Positions 17,740 through 26,805 are shown, counted from the stretch's first letter. The stretch is 64,000 nt of DNA from an uncultured Aquimarina sp. (GCA_947503835.1 CANNFM010000002.1:485048-549047); one strand, 5' to 3'. Notes: generated from the letters alone by a model not told the origin. Translations and numbers: made by a program.

Positions 17740-18051
17740 AATGATTCATATTAAATTAGTTAATAAATAATTTTTGTAATGCTATGCAACTTGGGTTTTT
17801 ATAATTGGGAACCTGTAGTTTATAGTTTTCTAAAAACACAGAAAGGGATAAGTCTAAATGGGAATGATATTCAATATCTGGAGCTAAGTAATAAAATACC
17901 ATTACTAATATCAAGAGTCATACACCTCTTAAAAAAGGGTTAAAAACCTATAAATGAGTAAGGTTTTCCTATAGCTACCACAGATTTAACACATTCATAA
18001 AACATAATATTATCCAGAAATCAATACCTTTAGCACATAATCACACTTATT
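17740..18051. other. Divergent intergenic region, no gene seen
   Basis: About 310 bp between the divergent T9SS cargo and the phytase-like gene. I find no ORF of note. A TACCTTTA near 18028 is one base off the TAnnTTTG -7 motif and could drive the plus-strand gene. Confidence 0.4.
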
Positions 18052-19209
18052 ATGATCTGGGCAATCAAAAGGTTTTTCCCTATAATTTTACTATATTGGA
18101 GTTGTTCATCAAACAATAACTCTGAAACAACTGTAAATACTGGAGACACCCCCCCAGTAAGTCAACAAAACACCATTAGCGAAATTGAGTTCATAGATGA
18201 ATTTATAATTGAGAACCAAGAGATTGAAGGAGTGCCTATTGGAGGATTCTCGGGAATTGATTATCAAAAAGGGAAATGGTATATTATCTGTGACACTTCT
18301 ACTCCGCCAATACGATTTTATGAAGCCGACATCACCTACAACAAAGATGCTATACAAAATGTAGAGATCACTTCTATGATCGAAATAAAAGATGCTTCCG
18401 GAAACTCCTTAGAACAAGGCGTTGTTGACCCCGAATCCATAAGATTTGATGCAAATTCAAACACTTTTTTATATACCAGTGAAGGTTCTGTAAACAACGG
18501 TATAGATCCTGCATTGATAGAGATTTCTGCTCAAAATACTCAGATAAGAAGTTTTACTCTACCCGATAATTTTAAAGCAAATACTACTGATGACGTATCA
18601 GGTCCTAGGCATAATGGAGTATTAGAAGGCTTATCATTAAGTTTTGACAACAAAGGGTATTGGGTTTCGTTTGAGTTACCTCTTATCGAAGATGGCCCAG
18701 AACCCACTACTACGGATACAGAATCACCGGTTCGAATCACTTTCCTAAATAAAACATCGGGGATGGCAGAACGACAATTTGCTTATGAACTTGATCCTGT
18801 AGCAAGAGAAGCTGCGTTAGGTACTACTTTTGAAGTTAATGGCTTAGTTGAAATACTGGAGTATGACACTAATAAATTTCTTGCACTGGAGCGTTCTTTT
18901 GCTTCTGGCTATATAAATGGTGGAAATAACGTAAAAATCTATAACGTTGATGCCACTAATGCGACTAATACATTATCTATAAATGCATTAACCACAGCAA
19001 CCTATACCAAAGCGGTTAAAACTTTACTTTTTGATTTTGAAACCATTCGTAGTCAACTCAAAAATACTACAGTTGATAATCTAGAAGGCATCACCTTTGG
19101 ACCAAAACTCGCAGATGGTAGTAGAACTTTGGTGGTAATATCTGATAACAACTTTAATTCATTTTTTCCTCAGCTTAATCAATTGATTGCTTTCAAGGTC
19201 ATACCATAG
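18052..19209 (+). CDS. Esterase-like activity of phytase family lipoprotein
   Basis: The 385-residue product has a lipoprotein signal (hydrophobic stretch ending LLYWSC, cysteine near residue 18), so it is probably anchored in the outer membrane. The body matches the phytase-like beta-propeller family (Pfam phytase-like, PF13449): GVPIGGFSGIDYQKGKWYII, GVVDPESIRFD, HNGVLEGLSLSFDNKGYWVSFE and VDNLEGITFGPKLADG are its recurring signatures. Members are annotated as esterase-like; true phytase activity is unproven. It is convergent with 19233-19778. Confidence 0.82.
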   Translation: MIWAIKRFFPIILLYWSCSSNNNSETTVNTGDTPPVSQQNTISEIEFIDEFIIENQEIEGVPIGGFSGIDYQKGKWYIICDTSTPPIRFYEADITYNKDAIQNVEITSMIEIKDASGNSLEQGVVDPESIRFDANSNTFLYTSEGSVNNGIDPALIEISAQNTQIRSFTLPDNFKANTTDDVSGPRHNGVLEGLSLSFDNKGYWVSFELPLIEDGPEPTTTDTESPVRITFLNKTSGMAERQFAYELDPVAREAALGTTFEVNGLVEILEYDTNKFLALERSFASGYINGGNNVKIYNVDATNATNTLSINALTTATYTKAVKTLLFDFETIRSQLKNTTVDNLEGITFGPKLADGSRTLVVISDNNFNSFFPQLNQLIAFKVIP

Positions 19210-19232
19210 TATCCTCGATCCGTGTATTTCCT

Positions 19233-19778
19233 TTAGTCCTTTACTATTCCCGTTTCAAAATTATCTATACTGGTAGTATTCTTTTCTTTTCGATACTCTT
19301 TCAATCGATCCTCACCTTGTTTTTCGGCCCATGACTTCAATTGAGACCTCTCTTCTTTAAAATCCATAAAGGGAACGGCAAATCCACAAGAGGTTTGTAC
19401 CATATCTATATCCATTTCGATGATTTGCCTGGAACCTACTATTGCCGGAAATAAATTGATATATTCATGATATCTCTCATCCCGATCATGGTATATTTTT
19501 GCTAATCCGTATAGTCTTAGAATAAGAGGCTTGCCTTCAAAAGCACAAAACATAATAGTCATTCGGTTATTTTTAAGCAAATGAGCAGCAGTTTCATTAC
19601 CACTACCCGTTAAATTGAGCCAGACAATTTTGTTAGCTCCTACTACTCTAAAGGTATCCATACCCTTGGGTGAGATATTTACCCTTCCTTCATTGGCAGC
19701 GGTACCTACGAAGAACATCTTTTGATTGGCGATAAAACTTTTCTGCTCTTCGGTAATCTCATCAAATATTTTTGCCAT
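19233..19778 (-). CDS. Pyridoxamine 5'-phosphate oxidase family protein (FMN-binding split barrel)
   Basis: The 181-residue product has the split-barrel signature FFVGTAANEGRVNISPKGMDTFRV followed by KIVWLNLTGSGNETAAHLLKN, as in the PPOX-like FMN/F420-binding proteins. These are often oxidoreductases or flavin-binding proteins, not PdxH itself. The gene is the last of a minus-strand run that begins with an ArsR regulator (19233-21695), with only 20 bp between it and the GyrI-like gene upstream, so it is likely part of that operon. Confidence 0.85.
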   Translation of the reverse strand: MAKIFDEITEEQKSFIANQKMFFVGTAANEGRVNISPKGMDTFRVVGANKIVWLNLTGSGNETAAHLLKNNRMTIMFCAFEGKPLILRLYGLAKIYHDRDERYHEYINLFPAIVGSRQIIEMDIDMVQTSCGFAVPFMDFKEERSQLKSWAEKQGEDRLKEYRKEKNTTSIDNFETGIVKD

Positions 19779-19798
19779 ATCTCTTTTTAATTGATTAA

Positions 19799-20314
19799 TT
19801 AGTTATTATAAGTACCTTGTTTTTTCTTTATCGGAATCCATAATTCTTCTTCAGAATTAGGATCTTCGTTCTTATATTTTTCTCCCATCAGTGCAAAATG
19901 AGGCCTGTTATCTATTGCATAATCAGAGTTCGGGATCCATTCACCATAAATGTACTGATAGATTTCAAATCCATCACTTGCTTTACCTTTATATAAAAAA
20001 ACGGCATAAAGTCCTTTAGGGATTTTGATAGTCTCCATTCCTTTCGGAACAAAATGAAAATCTTTCACTTCAATTGCAGCCCATTTTTCATACTCCTTAT
20101 TAGGATTAAAATTCTCAAAATATCCTGTATCATCATAAACTTCAATCGAATAAAATTTTGAATCGATGCTACTTTTAATTTCTGTTCTTTTTGGCATAAA
20201 ATTTTGCCATAATTCTTTGGTTCTATTAGCTGTAATAGACATTCTTAATCGATTACCAATCAATTTTGTTTCTGATCGTAACTCAATTCGTGGTTGCATA
20301 TTGGTAGGCTTCAT
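19799..20314 (-). CDS. GyrI-like / AraC effector-binding domain protein
   Basis: The 171-residue stand-alone GyrI-like (SOUL-type) domain has EKWAAIEVKDFHFVPKGMETIKIPKGLYAVFLYKG, the family's central strand with the G-x-YAVF core, and YIYGEWIPNSDYAIDNRPHFALM at the C-terminal end, the typical ligand-binding glutamate region. Such domains bind small hydrophobic molecules and in several cases hydrolyse or sequester toxic compounds. It sits between the DinB-like and PPOX genes, spaced by 16 and 20 bp, so co-transcription is very likely. Confidence 0.85.
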   Translation of the reverse strand: MKPTNMQPRIELRSETKLIGNRLRMSITANRTKELWQNFMPKRTEIKSSIDSKFYSIEVYDDTGYFENFNPNKEYEKWAAIEVKDFHFVPKGMETIKIPKGLYAVFLYKGKASDGFEIYQYIYGEWIPNSDYAIDNRPHFALMGEKYKNEDPNSEEELWIPIKKKQGTYNN

Positions 20315-20330
20315 TAGTATGGTTTGGGCT

Positions 20331-20807
20331 TCAATATTTATCAGACTGCGACAATATTTTTTTTATTAAGACAATTTGTCCCAGATGGTAATGGGTATGC
20401 TCAATAATACCGTGCAAATTTCTATAATAATTTCCATATTTTTCTTCCGTAAAGTTTTCCCAAAGCGTACTTTCTGGTAATTGCTCTATGAGACTTGCAA
20501 AATTTTCGGCATCATCCCAGGTTTTATTTAATAGTTTTTCCCAATCTTCTGCAGATTGAATTGGTGGGTGATCAAAACTATACTTATCCTTAGCATCAAG
20601 GGATCCTCCTTGTAATACTTTCAGGACTGCATCTACATAATAATGTATATGGTACACTAGCGTCGCAATAGTATTAAAAGAGTATACTTGCGTTGTAGCT
20701 TGTTGCCAAGTAATATCCGCTAAATTATCTTTTAGATTAGAGTACGTCCAATTTCCTCCAAAATGAACTTCTCTAAAGTGCTTTGCTATTTGCGCTGTTG
20801 AATTCAT
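20331..20807 (-). CDS. DinB-like / DUF1572 family protein
   Basis: The 158-residue product is an all-alpha DinB superfamily member. The metal-binding histidine pattern is visible: TLVYHIHYYVDAVL in the second helix and GIIEHTHYHLGQIVLIKK in the last. Members are related to bacillithiol or mycothiol S-transferases, which attach the low-molecular-weight thiol to electrophiles. That is of interest because a bacillithiol gene (bshB1) is present at 61.5 kb, but the substrate of this protein is unknown. It lies in the ArsR-led run with 16 bp to the GyrI-like gene downstream. Confidence 0.85.
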   Translation of the reverse strand: MNSTAQIAKHFREVHFGGNWTYSNLKDNLADITWQQATTQVYSFNTIATLVYHIHYYVDAVLKVLQGGSLDAKDKYSFDHPPIQSAEDWEKLLNKTWDDAENFASLIEQLPESTLWENFTEEKYGNYYRNLHGIIEHTHYHLGQIVLIKKILSQSDKY

Positions 20808-20914
20808 ATGCTTAGTTTTTATAAACTTATAAAAATTTAGTGCCTTTACAAATAGAAAATTGCCATTTTGATTTGGTTAAAACGTATTATGGCTGAACGG
20901 CAACAGTATGACTT

Positions 20915-21373
20915 TTATTTTTTTTGCAAATATTCTTCAAATCTTTCAAAAGCAGACCCCCATCCATTATAAAACCCCATTTCCTCTTGTTGTTTACAAT
21001 ATTCTTCTGTTGGATGAATAACATTAAAAGTAAAATTGGTTTTATCTCCAGCCTCTTCGAATAGCGATTGCATTTCTACACCTACCGTCATTGGTTTGAA
21101 GTTTGCAGATGAAATAATTTTTTTAAGTTCAATAATTTCTAAAAACACCCCATCGGCGACAAATTGATTTCCATCTGGCATTAACATAACGTAGTTCCAT
21201 GTTCCGCCAATTTTAAAATCATGCTCAATAACTTCGGTCTTCATTCCTTTCGGTCCCCACCAAAGTGCAATATGTTCTGGCTGGGTCCATGCTTCCCATA
21301 CTAATGCAATCGGTGCATTAAATGTTCTTTTAATGGTTAATGTACGGTTATCTAATTCGTTCTTACTGCTCAT
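20915..21373 (-). CDS. SRPBCC / AHSA1-like domain protein
   Basis: The 152-residue product has the START/AHSA1 fold signature: TIKRTFNAPIALVWEAWTQPEHIALWWGPKG at the N-terminus and GWGSAFERFEEYL at the C-terminus. The fold binds hydrophobic ligands in a deep cavity. The gene start overlaps the end of the ArsR gene by 11 bp, so the two are translationally coupled. This ArsR-SRPBCC pair is very common in Bacteroidetes and Bacilli, with the SRPBCC protein probably the partner or effector of the regulator. Confidence 0.92.
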   Translation of the reverse strand: MSSKNELDNRTLTIKRTFNAPIALVWEAWTQPEHIALWWGPKGMKTEVIEHDFKIGGTWNYVMLMPDGNQFVADGVFLEIIELKKIISSANFKPMTVGVEMQSLFEEAGDKTNFTFNVIHPTEEYCKQQEEMGFYNGWGSAFERFEEYLQKK

Positions 21374-21695
21374 TTTTTGTGTTTTTAGTTTGTAATTTGA
21401 TTAAATAATTCTCGAATGAATCAATTTTATCTTCCCAAAGACTTCTATATTGTTCTATCCATAAGAAAGCAGGAATAAGATTTTTTGGTTGAATTTTGCA
21501 AAATCTTTCCCTCCCCTCCTTATTAATAACTATGATTCCACATTCTTTTAAAATTTTTAAATGCTTTGAAATTGCTGGGCGACTAACATCAAATTTTTCA
21601 GCAACAGAATTAACCGTAAGACTTTGTTCTGCTAAAATTGTAATTATATCTCTTCTAACAGGATCTGCTATGGCCTGAAAAACATCTCTTCTCAT
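21363..21695 (-). CDS. ArsR/SmtB-family winged-helix repressor
   Basis: The 110-residue product starts at ATG 21693-21695 (MRRDVFQAIADPVRR). A longer frame to 21749 exists, but its extra codons cover the tandem palindromes at 21704-21745, so I prefer the shorter start, which also matches the family. The winged helix is clear: LTVNSVAEKFDVSRPAISKHLKILKE, then the GREERF-type wing. No metal-binding cysteine ELCVCDL motif is present, so it is not a classical arsenic sensor; it belongs to the SRPBCC-linked group. It heads the operon that runs to 19233 and probably represses itself. Confidence 0.93.
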   Translation of the reverse strand: MRRDVFQAIADPVRRDIITILAEQSLTVNSVAEKFDVSRPAISKHLKILKECGIIVINKEGRERFCKIQPKNLIPAFLWIEQYRSLWEDKIDSFENYLIKLQTKNTKNEQ

Positions 21696-21703
21696 ACTAT
21701 TAA

Positions 21704-21745
21704 GTAACCGATTGGTTACAAATATAAATGTAATCATTCGGTTAC
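21704..21745. promoter_or_regulatory. Tandem palindromic operators for the ArsR regulator
   Basis: Two 16-bp inverted repeats share the form GTAACC-N4-GGTTAC: GTAACCGATTGGTTAC (21704-21719) is perfect, and GTAATCATTCGGTTAC (21730-21745) has one mismatch. Their centres are 26 bp apart. They lie directly upstream of the regulator ATG, and the second abuts an AATATTTG sequence on the minus strand that resembles the -7 element. Binding would block the promoter, as expected for autorepression. Confidence 0.7.
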
Positions 21746-21804
21746 GCAAATATTTTCACAGAATACTTCAACACGTTTTCTTTATTCGAATTCTGAAAGA
21801 TACT

Positions 21805-22524
21805 CTAGATTTTGGCTTGGGTGGCTCCAGTTGCCTTTAGTGAACTGTCCTGAGTATATGCTATAATTGAAAGCTTATCCTTTTCTGACACCCAATCCGG
21901 TACGTTTATCGAAACACTTCCCGAATTTTCACGCTTTACGATACGATTGACTACAATATTGGTGTTTTTTAGGGTTCGATTGCGGTTTTCTCCTCTGGGG
22001 ATAGCAGTAATCCGTTCAGAAACAACCAAAACCAAGGTAACTATATCAAATGTATCCCCTTTTACCTGGTAAGCAACTTGTATTTGTCCTTCTTCTTTTT
22101 TGATATTACTCAATGTTATGGTGGTATGAGCTTTTGACTTGGCATATTTCTTCAAAGCTGAATCCATTTTATAACGATTAGAGCCTGTAAAATGTTCTCT
22201 ACCATTAACTACTAATTGAGGAGTGTATATCGATCTACTATTAAACTGTACCCCATACTCCCTTTGATAATCACTATACGCTTCAGAACTAAACGGATCT
22301 TTCCAACCCAACCTGTTCCAATAATCCACATGATAAGACAATACAAATACATTTTGATTTTTATATTGCTCTCTAACTTCATCCAATAATTTATCTGCGG
22401 GAGGACAGCTGCTGCAGCCTTGCGAAGTAAATAATTCTAATACAATTGCAGATGTATTATTCTCTTGTGCATATAATGATATAGAAAGAATACATGTTAA
22501 TAGGAGTAAAAGCTTCTTTTGCAT
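21805..22524 (-). CDS. DUF1223 family secreted thioredoxin-fold protein
   Basis: The 239-residue product has a signal peptide (MQKKLLLLLTCILSISLYAQ) and the DUF1223 signature IVLELFTSQGCSSCPPADKLL, in which a CxxC pair sits in a thioredoxin-like fold, followed by NVFVLSYHVDYWNRLGWKDPF and YTPQLVVNGREHF. The family is periplasmic and its biochemical role is unknown, though the CSSC site suggests thiol redox chemistry. It is divergent from the DUF4159 gene, with 44 bp between start codons. Confidence 0.9.
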   Translation of the reverse strand: MQKKLLLLLTCILSISLYAQENNTSAIVLELFTSQGCSSCPPADKLLDEVREQYKNQNVFVLSYHVDYWNRLGWKDPFSSEAYSDYQREYGVQFNSRSIYTPQLVVNGREHFTGSNRYKMDSALKKYAKSKAHTTITLSNIKKEEGQIQVAYQVKGDTFDIVTLVLVVSERITAIPRGENRNRTLKNTNIVVNRIVKRENSGSVSINVPDWVSEKDKLSIIAYTQDSSLKATGATQAKI

Positions 22525-22568
22525 CTGTTTTATTTTAGTACTTTTAGACTTTAATTTAGACGAATGTT

Positions 22569-23213
22569 ATGGGTAAACTTACTGGCTATATCTTCATTTT
22601 TTTAATTTCAGCATCTATCAATGCTCAGGATATTGCAGTGTTGCAATATAAGGGTGGTGGAGATTGGTACAGTAACCCTACGGCCTTGCCTAATCTGATT
22701 GCTTTTTGCAATCAAAATATAAATACTACTATTTCTAACAAACCCAAAACGGTAAAACCTGAGAGTGTAGATGTTTTTCAGTACCCGTATATCCACATGA
22801 CCGGGCATGGTAATGTGTTTTTTACTGGAGAAGATGCAGAAAATCTAAGAAATTATTTATTGAGTGGTGGTTTTATACATATTGATGATAATTATGGAAT
22901 GGAACCTTATATACGAAAGGAACTCATTAAGATCTTTCCAGATATAGAATTGGTAGAACTACCCAATACCCACCCCATTTTTTCTTCGAAATATGATTTC
23001 CCTCAGGGCTTACCAAAAATTCATGAACATGATGGAAAACGCCCTCAGGCTTTAGGAATACTACACGAAGATCGATTGGTACTACTCTTTACTTTTGAAA
23101 GTGATTTAGGAGATGGTTGGGAAAACCCAGAAGTACACAATGATCCAGAAGAAGTTCGTACAAAGGCGCTCAAAATGGGAGCTAACATTATTAAATACGC
23201 ATTTGAAAATTAA
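22569..23213 (+). CDS. DUF4159 domain protein, secreted
   Basis: The 214-residue product has a signal peptide (MGKLTGYIFIFLISASINAQ) and the DUF4159 pattern: VLQYKGGGDWYSNPTALPNL, YPYIHMTGHGNVFFT, LRNYLLSGGFIHIDDNYG and VELPNTHPIFSS. The fold resembles the glutamine amidotransferase-like domain of von Willebrand/BatA-type proteins but lacks an evident catalytic cysteine. In Flavobacteriia it usually neighbours the TrmH-like gene, as here, where the stop and the next start overlap (TAATG). Confidence 0.87.
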   Translation: MGKLTGYIFIFLISASINAQDIAVLQYKGGGDWYSNPTALPNLIAFCNQNINTTISNKPKTVKPESVDVFQYPYIHMTGHGNVFFTGEDAENLRNYLLSGGFIHIDDNYGMEPYIRKELIKIFPDIELVELPNTHPIFSSKYDFPQGLPKIHEHDGKRPQALGILHEDRLVLLFTFESDLGDGWENPEVHNDPEEVRTKALKMGANIIKYAFEN

Positions 23214-23731
23214 TGAGTCAACAACTGCATCACGATAATAATCAGTTTACTAAAAAGCAATTTCCCATAACATTGGTTTGTGATAGAGTGAATTCTCCTG
23301 CAAATATTGGTAGTATATTTAGAATTGCAGATAGTTTTGGAGTAGAGCAAATTTATTTTTGTGGACAAGATATTACTGTAGTAAGCAAGCGAATGCAACG
23401 TACAGCAAGGTCTACTCATGAATTTACCCCGTATAAACAATCAGAAAAAATTACAGATGTAATTGAACAGCTTAAAATGGAAAGCTATACCGTTTTATCA
23501 CTAGAAATTACAGAGAATAGCATTCCTGTTTCTGAATACCATGTAACAACTTCAGAAAAAATAGCTGTGGTTATTGGTGAAGAAAATTTTGGCGTATCAG
23601 AAAAGGTGTTGGCATTATCACACCAAAATGTGCACATCAATATGTATGGAAACAATAGTAGTATGAATGTTGCCACAGCAACCGGAATAGCATTGTATGA
23701 AATTACGAAACAGTGGTTAGTGGTTAGTTGA
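23213..23731 (+). CDS. TrmH/SpoU-family RNA methyltransferase
   Basis: The 172-residue product is a compact SPOUT enzyme with the three TrmH motifs: RVNSPANIGSIFRIADSFGV (motif 1), VVIGEENFGVSEKVL (motif 2) and NMYGNNSSMNVATATGIALYE (motif 3, SAM-binding knot). It methylates ribose 2'-O in tRNA or rRNA; the target nucleotide cannot be told from the sequence. It is translationally coupled to DUF4159 (start overlaps the previous stop). Confidence 0.92.
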   Translation: MSQQLHHDNNQFTKKQFPITLVCDRVNSPANIGSIFRIADSFGVEQIYFCGQDITVVSKRMQRTARSTHEFTPYKQSEKITDVIEQLKMESYTVLSLEITENSIPVSEYHVTTSEKIAVVIGEENFGVSEKVLALSHQNVHINMYGNNSSMNVATATGIALYEITKQWLVVS

Positions 23732-23820
23732 AATCACTAATACTCTTATTTTACTTGAATTTTTAAATTTTGATTCTTTGTCACTTTGGCACTGTGTTAC
23801 TTTTGAACTTTAAATCTTTG

Positions 23821-23828
23821 TAACTTTG
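23821..23828 (+). promoter_or_regulatory. -7 promoter element TAACTTTG before the AI-2E-family gene
   Basis: The octamer matches TAnnTTTG exactly, within a run of similar tttg repeats (23775-23836). A start near 23833 would make the first possible TTG codon (23834) leaderless, so the ATG at 23849 is preferred. Confidence 0.45.
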
Positions 23829-23848
23829 ATTCTTTGAAACTAAAAAAA

Positions 23849-24937
23849 ATGAATTCGAAAACAATTGCATACGGTATCCTAAGAGCGGTTGCCATTATTG
23901 TGGGCACCCTTGGGTTATTATGGTTTTTATATAAAATACAATCAGTTCTAATCTATATTGCATTTGCTGCCGTAATTTCTTTAATGGGAAGGCCTTTGGT
24001 ATCGTTCCTAAAAAGAAAACTAAAGTTTAAGAACACTCTTGCTGTAGTATTTACATTATTTATAACAATAAGCCTGTTTTTAAGCATTTTCACACTGTTT
24101 GTACCTATTGTAGTTGAACAAGGGCAATTGATCGGTGAAATTGATGTAAATAGTATTGGTGATGATCTGGATCGACTTAATCAAGAGGTTAGCGATTATT
24201 TTAATATTGAAAAACTAAGCCTTATAGAGCTTGTCAAAAAAACCGATCTCATGCAGTTTTTTGATCTTAAGGCTGTTCCCAATATGATCAATTCTTTTTT
24301 AAGTGGTTTTGGATCTGTATTAATTGGTCTATTTTCGGTATTATTTATTTCTTTTTTCTTATTAAAAGATAGCCTTTTATTAGAGAATAGCCTTTTGGTA
24401 TTTGCCAAAAAAGAAGATGAAAACAAGTTCATGGGAGCTTTTACCAAAATCAAGGATTTATTATCCAGATATTTTGTTGGATTACTTTTACAGGTTTTTA
24501 TTTTATTTGTTCTTTATACCATTCTACTTCTTGTTTTTGGGGTGCATAACGCCATCGCTGTGGCATTAATTGCAGCAATTTTTAATCTTATTCCGTATAT
24601 CGGCCCTTTATTTGGTGGTGCCTTTGTACTCATTCTTGCAGTAACCAGTAATCTAGGACTCGATTTTCAGGCTGTAATATTACCAAGATTGACCTATATC
24701 CTTATTGGATATTTAGGTATTCAAATGATTGATAACTTCTTAAATCAACCTCTAATTTTTGGTACCAGTGTAAAATCTCATCCTTTAGAAATTTTTCTTG
24801 CCATACTTATTTTTGGTCTTTTATTCGGAATTGGTGGATTAATAGTGGCAGTACCATTTTATACGGCAATAAAAGTCATTGCTAAAGAATTTTTGTCTGA
24901 ATACAAAATCGTTAAAACACTTACTAAAGATTTGTAA
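23849..24937 (+). CDS. AI-2E family transporter (YdiK/PerM-like)
   Basis: The 362-residue inner-membrane protein has about eight hydrophobic segments in the AI-2E arrangement: two near the N-terminus, one around residue 55, a pair near 145-165 flanking FFLLKDSLL, and a C-terminal cluster containing IFNLIPYIGPLFGG and GLLFGIGGLIVAVPFYTAIKVI, the family signature. Members export AI-2 or act as ion/proton antiporters; the substrate is unknown here. Start at ATG 23849 and not at TTG 23834. Confidence 0.9.
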   Translation: MNSKTIAYGILRAVAIIVGTLGLLWFLYKIQSVLIYIAFAAVISLMGRPLVSFLKRKLKFKNTLAVVFTLFITISLFLSIFTLFVPIVVEQGQLIGEIDVNSIGDDLDRLNQEVSDYFNIEKLSLIELVKKTDLMQFFDLKAVPNMINSFLSGFGSVLIGLFSVLFISFFLLKDSLLLENSLLVFAKKEDENKFMGAFTKIKDLLSRYFVGLLLQVFILFVLYTILLLVFGVHNAIAVALIAAIFNLIPYIGPLFGGAFVLILAVTSNLGLDFQAVILPRLTYILIGYLGIQMIDNFLNQPLIFGTSVKSHPLEIFLAILIFGLLFGIGGLIVAVPFYTAIKVIAKEFLSEYKIVKTLTKDL

Positions 24938-25015
24938 TTAGTGATTAGTAGAGGTATTAAATAAAGTCGAATACTTATAAGCTCAAATACTCAGGCCATC
25001 TGAAACTTTAAAACT

Positions 25016-26209
25016 TTGAACAAAAAAATACTACATAAAGAGGTACAAGATTTTATATTCGACAAATCAAATACTTCTATAAATTTAAGCAAGTTAATTT
25101 TGAGCGGTAGCCCTTTTGAAGATATCTCTCCACAAGAATTAGCACAACAGATTAGCGGAAGATTAAAAGCAAAACAAAAGCTACCTACGTGGTTTTCTAA
25201 AACGGGTATTTACTATCCTCCTACCCTTAATTTAGAACAAACTTCTTCTGAAGCTACGGCTCTATATAAAAGCAACTTGGTTTCGGGAGATACATTAATA
25301 GATCTAACAGGTGGTTTTGGTATTGACGATTATTTTTTTTCTAAAAAAATGCAGTATGTAATTCATTGTGAACTCAATGAAGAACTAAGCACTATTGCAG
25401 CACATAACTTTAGTGTACTCGAATTAAAAAACATCAAGTCTGAAACTGGTGATGGACTAAAAACCCTGGAAAATATAAAACAAATCGATTGGATATATAT
25501 CGACCCCTCTAGAAGACATGACCATAAAGGAAAAGTTTTCTTTCTTGAAGATTGTCTACCTAATGTTCCTAACAACCTGGAACTCCTCTTTACAAAGAGT
25601 AAAAACATTCTAATTAAAACCTCTCCTTTACTTGATCTTCAAGTTGGAATCAACTCATTACAACATGTAAAGGAAATTCATGTCATTGCAGTTGAAAATG
25701 AGGTAAAAGAACTGCTATGGGTTTTAGATAAAAGTTTTACCGGTGATAGCACTATCAAAACCATTAATATCCAAAAAACCAAGAATCAGGAGTTCTCTTT
25801 TGCTCTAAAAGAAGAAGCACAACAACCAGTACATCTTGGAACTCCAAAAGCCTTTTTATACGAACCCAATGCTGCAATTCTAAAAAGCGGTGGGTTTCTG
25901 AGTATTGGAAATACCCTTGGGTTAGAAAAAATACATGTACACTCTCATTTATATACATCTAACCATATCATTGATTTCCCCGGAAGGTGTTTTGAAATCA
26001 TTTCTATATTACCCTATCAAAAAAAAACAGTCTCTACCACAGGAATTACGAAAGCTAATATTACTACACGTAACTTTCCGGAAAGTGTTGCTACGTTAAG
26101 AAAAAAGCACAAAATTAAAGACGGAGGTGATATTTACCTGTTTTTTACTACGGATCACAATGATAAAAAAATTGTACTATGGTGTAAAAAGTTTGGAGTT
26201 AAGGTGTAG
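25016..26209 (+). CDS. Class I SAM-dependent methyltransferase with THUMP-like domain
   Basis: The 397-residue product begins with a helical region (1-90), then a Rossmann methyltransferase core: TLIDLTGGFGIDDYFFSKK (motif I, SAM), CELNEELSTIAAHNF (motif II) and WIYIDPSRRHDHKGK (motif IV, a DPSRR typical of this family). A beta-rich THUMP-like C-terminal part (about 300-397) ends in RKKHKIKDGGDIYLFF. The target is probably RNA. The start is TTG at 25016, with no nearby ATG, directly after an actttg run. It overlaps the convergent gene 26199-26678 by 11 bp. Confidence 0.88.
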   Translation: MNKKILHKEVQDFIFDKSNTSINLSKLILSGSPFEDISPQELAQQISGRLKAKQKLPTWFSKTGIYYPPTLNLEQTSSEATALYKSNLVSGDTLIDLTGGFGIDDYFFSKKMQYVIHCELNEELSTIAAHNFSVLELKNIKSETGDGLKTLENIKQIDWIYIDPSRRHDHKGKVFFLEDCLPNVPNNLELLFTKSKNILIKTSPLLDLQVGINSLQHVKEIHVIAVENEVKELLWVLDKSFTGDSTIKTINIQKTKNQEFSFALKEEAQQPVHLGTPKAFLYEPNAAILKSGGFLSIGNTLGLEKIHVHSHLYTSNHIIDFPGRCFEIISILPYQKKTVSTTGITKANITTRNFPESVATLRKKHKIKDGGDIYLFFTTDHNDKKIVLWCKKFGVKV

Positions 26210-26678
26210 CAAACACAGGAGAATGGGAAATATACCCTTCTACATACTCTTTTAATTCTTGACCAGAAACTCCTTCGATATTATCGAGTATAAATTTTTT
26301 ATCTTCTTCTATATTTTGGTAGTAACCCACGATCTTAGGCGCATTCGATTGTATACTCAATCTAATCATTCTAAGCTCAATATTATTAGGTTCTGATTGA
26401 ATAGCCACATCAATCATTTTTTTTCCCTTATTGAAAAAAGATAGTTTACTAAAAGGATTCCATGAGAACGAAGCTTTTAAAGCTAATGCAGCGCCGTGAT
26501 ACCCTTCATAGATACCTCCATCATTTTGTAGAGCGTTTTTAGTTAACTCAAAGAATTCTTCTGCGTTTTCTTTTGACTCATTACAGGTTTTATATGAACT
26601 GCGAATCTCTTCAATGCTAATTTCATTAGTTGTTGTTATTGTTGAGATAAAAATCAGTAGGATTGATAAAATTTTCAT
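26199..26678 (-). CDS. Secreted hypothetical protein, TPR-like helical
   Basis: The 159-residue product has a short signal peptide (MKILSILLIFISTITTTNE). The rest is alpha-helical with TPR-like spacing (ENAEEFFELTKNALQN, MIDVAIQSEPNNIELRMIRLSIQSNAPKI). The pattern IYEGYHGAALALKASFSWNPFSKLSFFNKG recurs in a Bacteroidetes family of periplasmic helical proteins. No catalytic motif is seen. It overlaps the methyltransferase gene by 11 bp in a tail-to-tail arrangement, and a terminator-like hairpin at 26766-26798 separates it from the gene upstream. Confidence 0.75.
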   Translation of the reverse strand: MKILSILLIFISTITTTNEISIEEIRSSYKTCNESKENAEEFFELTKNALQNDGGIYEGYHGAALALKASFSWNPFSKLSFFNKGKKMIDVAIQSEPNNIELRMIRLSIQSNAPKIVGYYQNIEEDKKFILDNIEGVSGQELKEYVEGYISHSPVFATP

Positions 26679-26765
26679 TTATATATTTTGTGAAATGGGG
26701 TATTACTTTTATAAGAACGTTTACAATACAAATTAATTGATTAGTATTGATATAGTATAAAAATA

Positions 26766-26798
26766 GACAAAGAGGAAGAAAATTTCTACCTCTTTGCC
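26766..26798. terminator. Terminator-like hairpin
   Basis: CAAAGAGG (26768-26775) pairs with CCTCTTTG (26789-26796) around an A/T-rich loop. It lies just after the stop of the minus-strand gene 26806-27819. Confidence 0.5.
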
Positions 26799-26805
26799 TA
26801 TTAGC

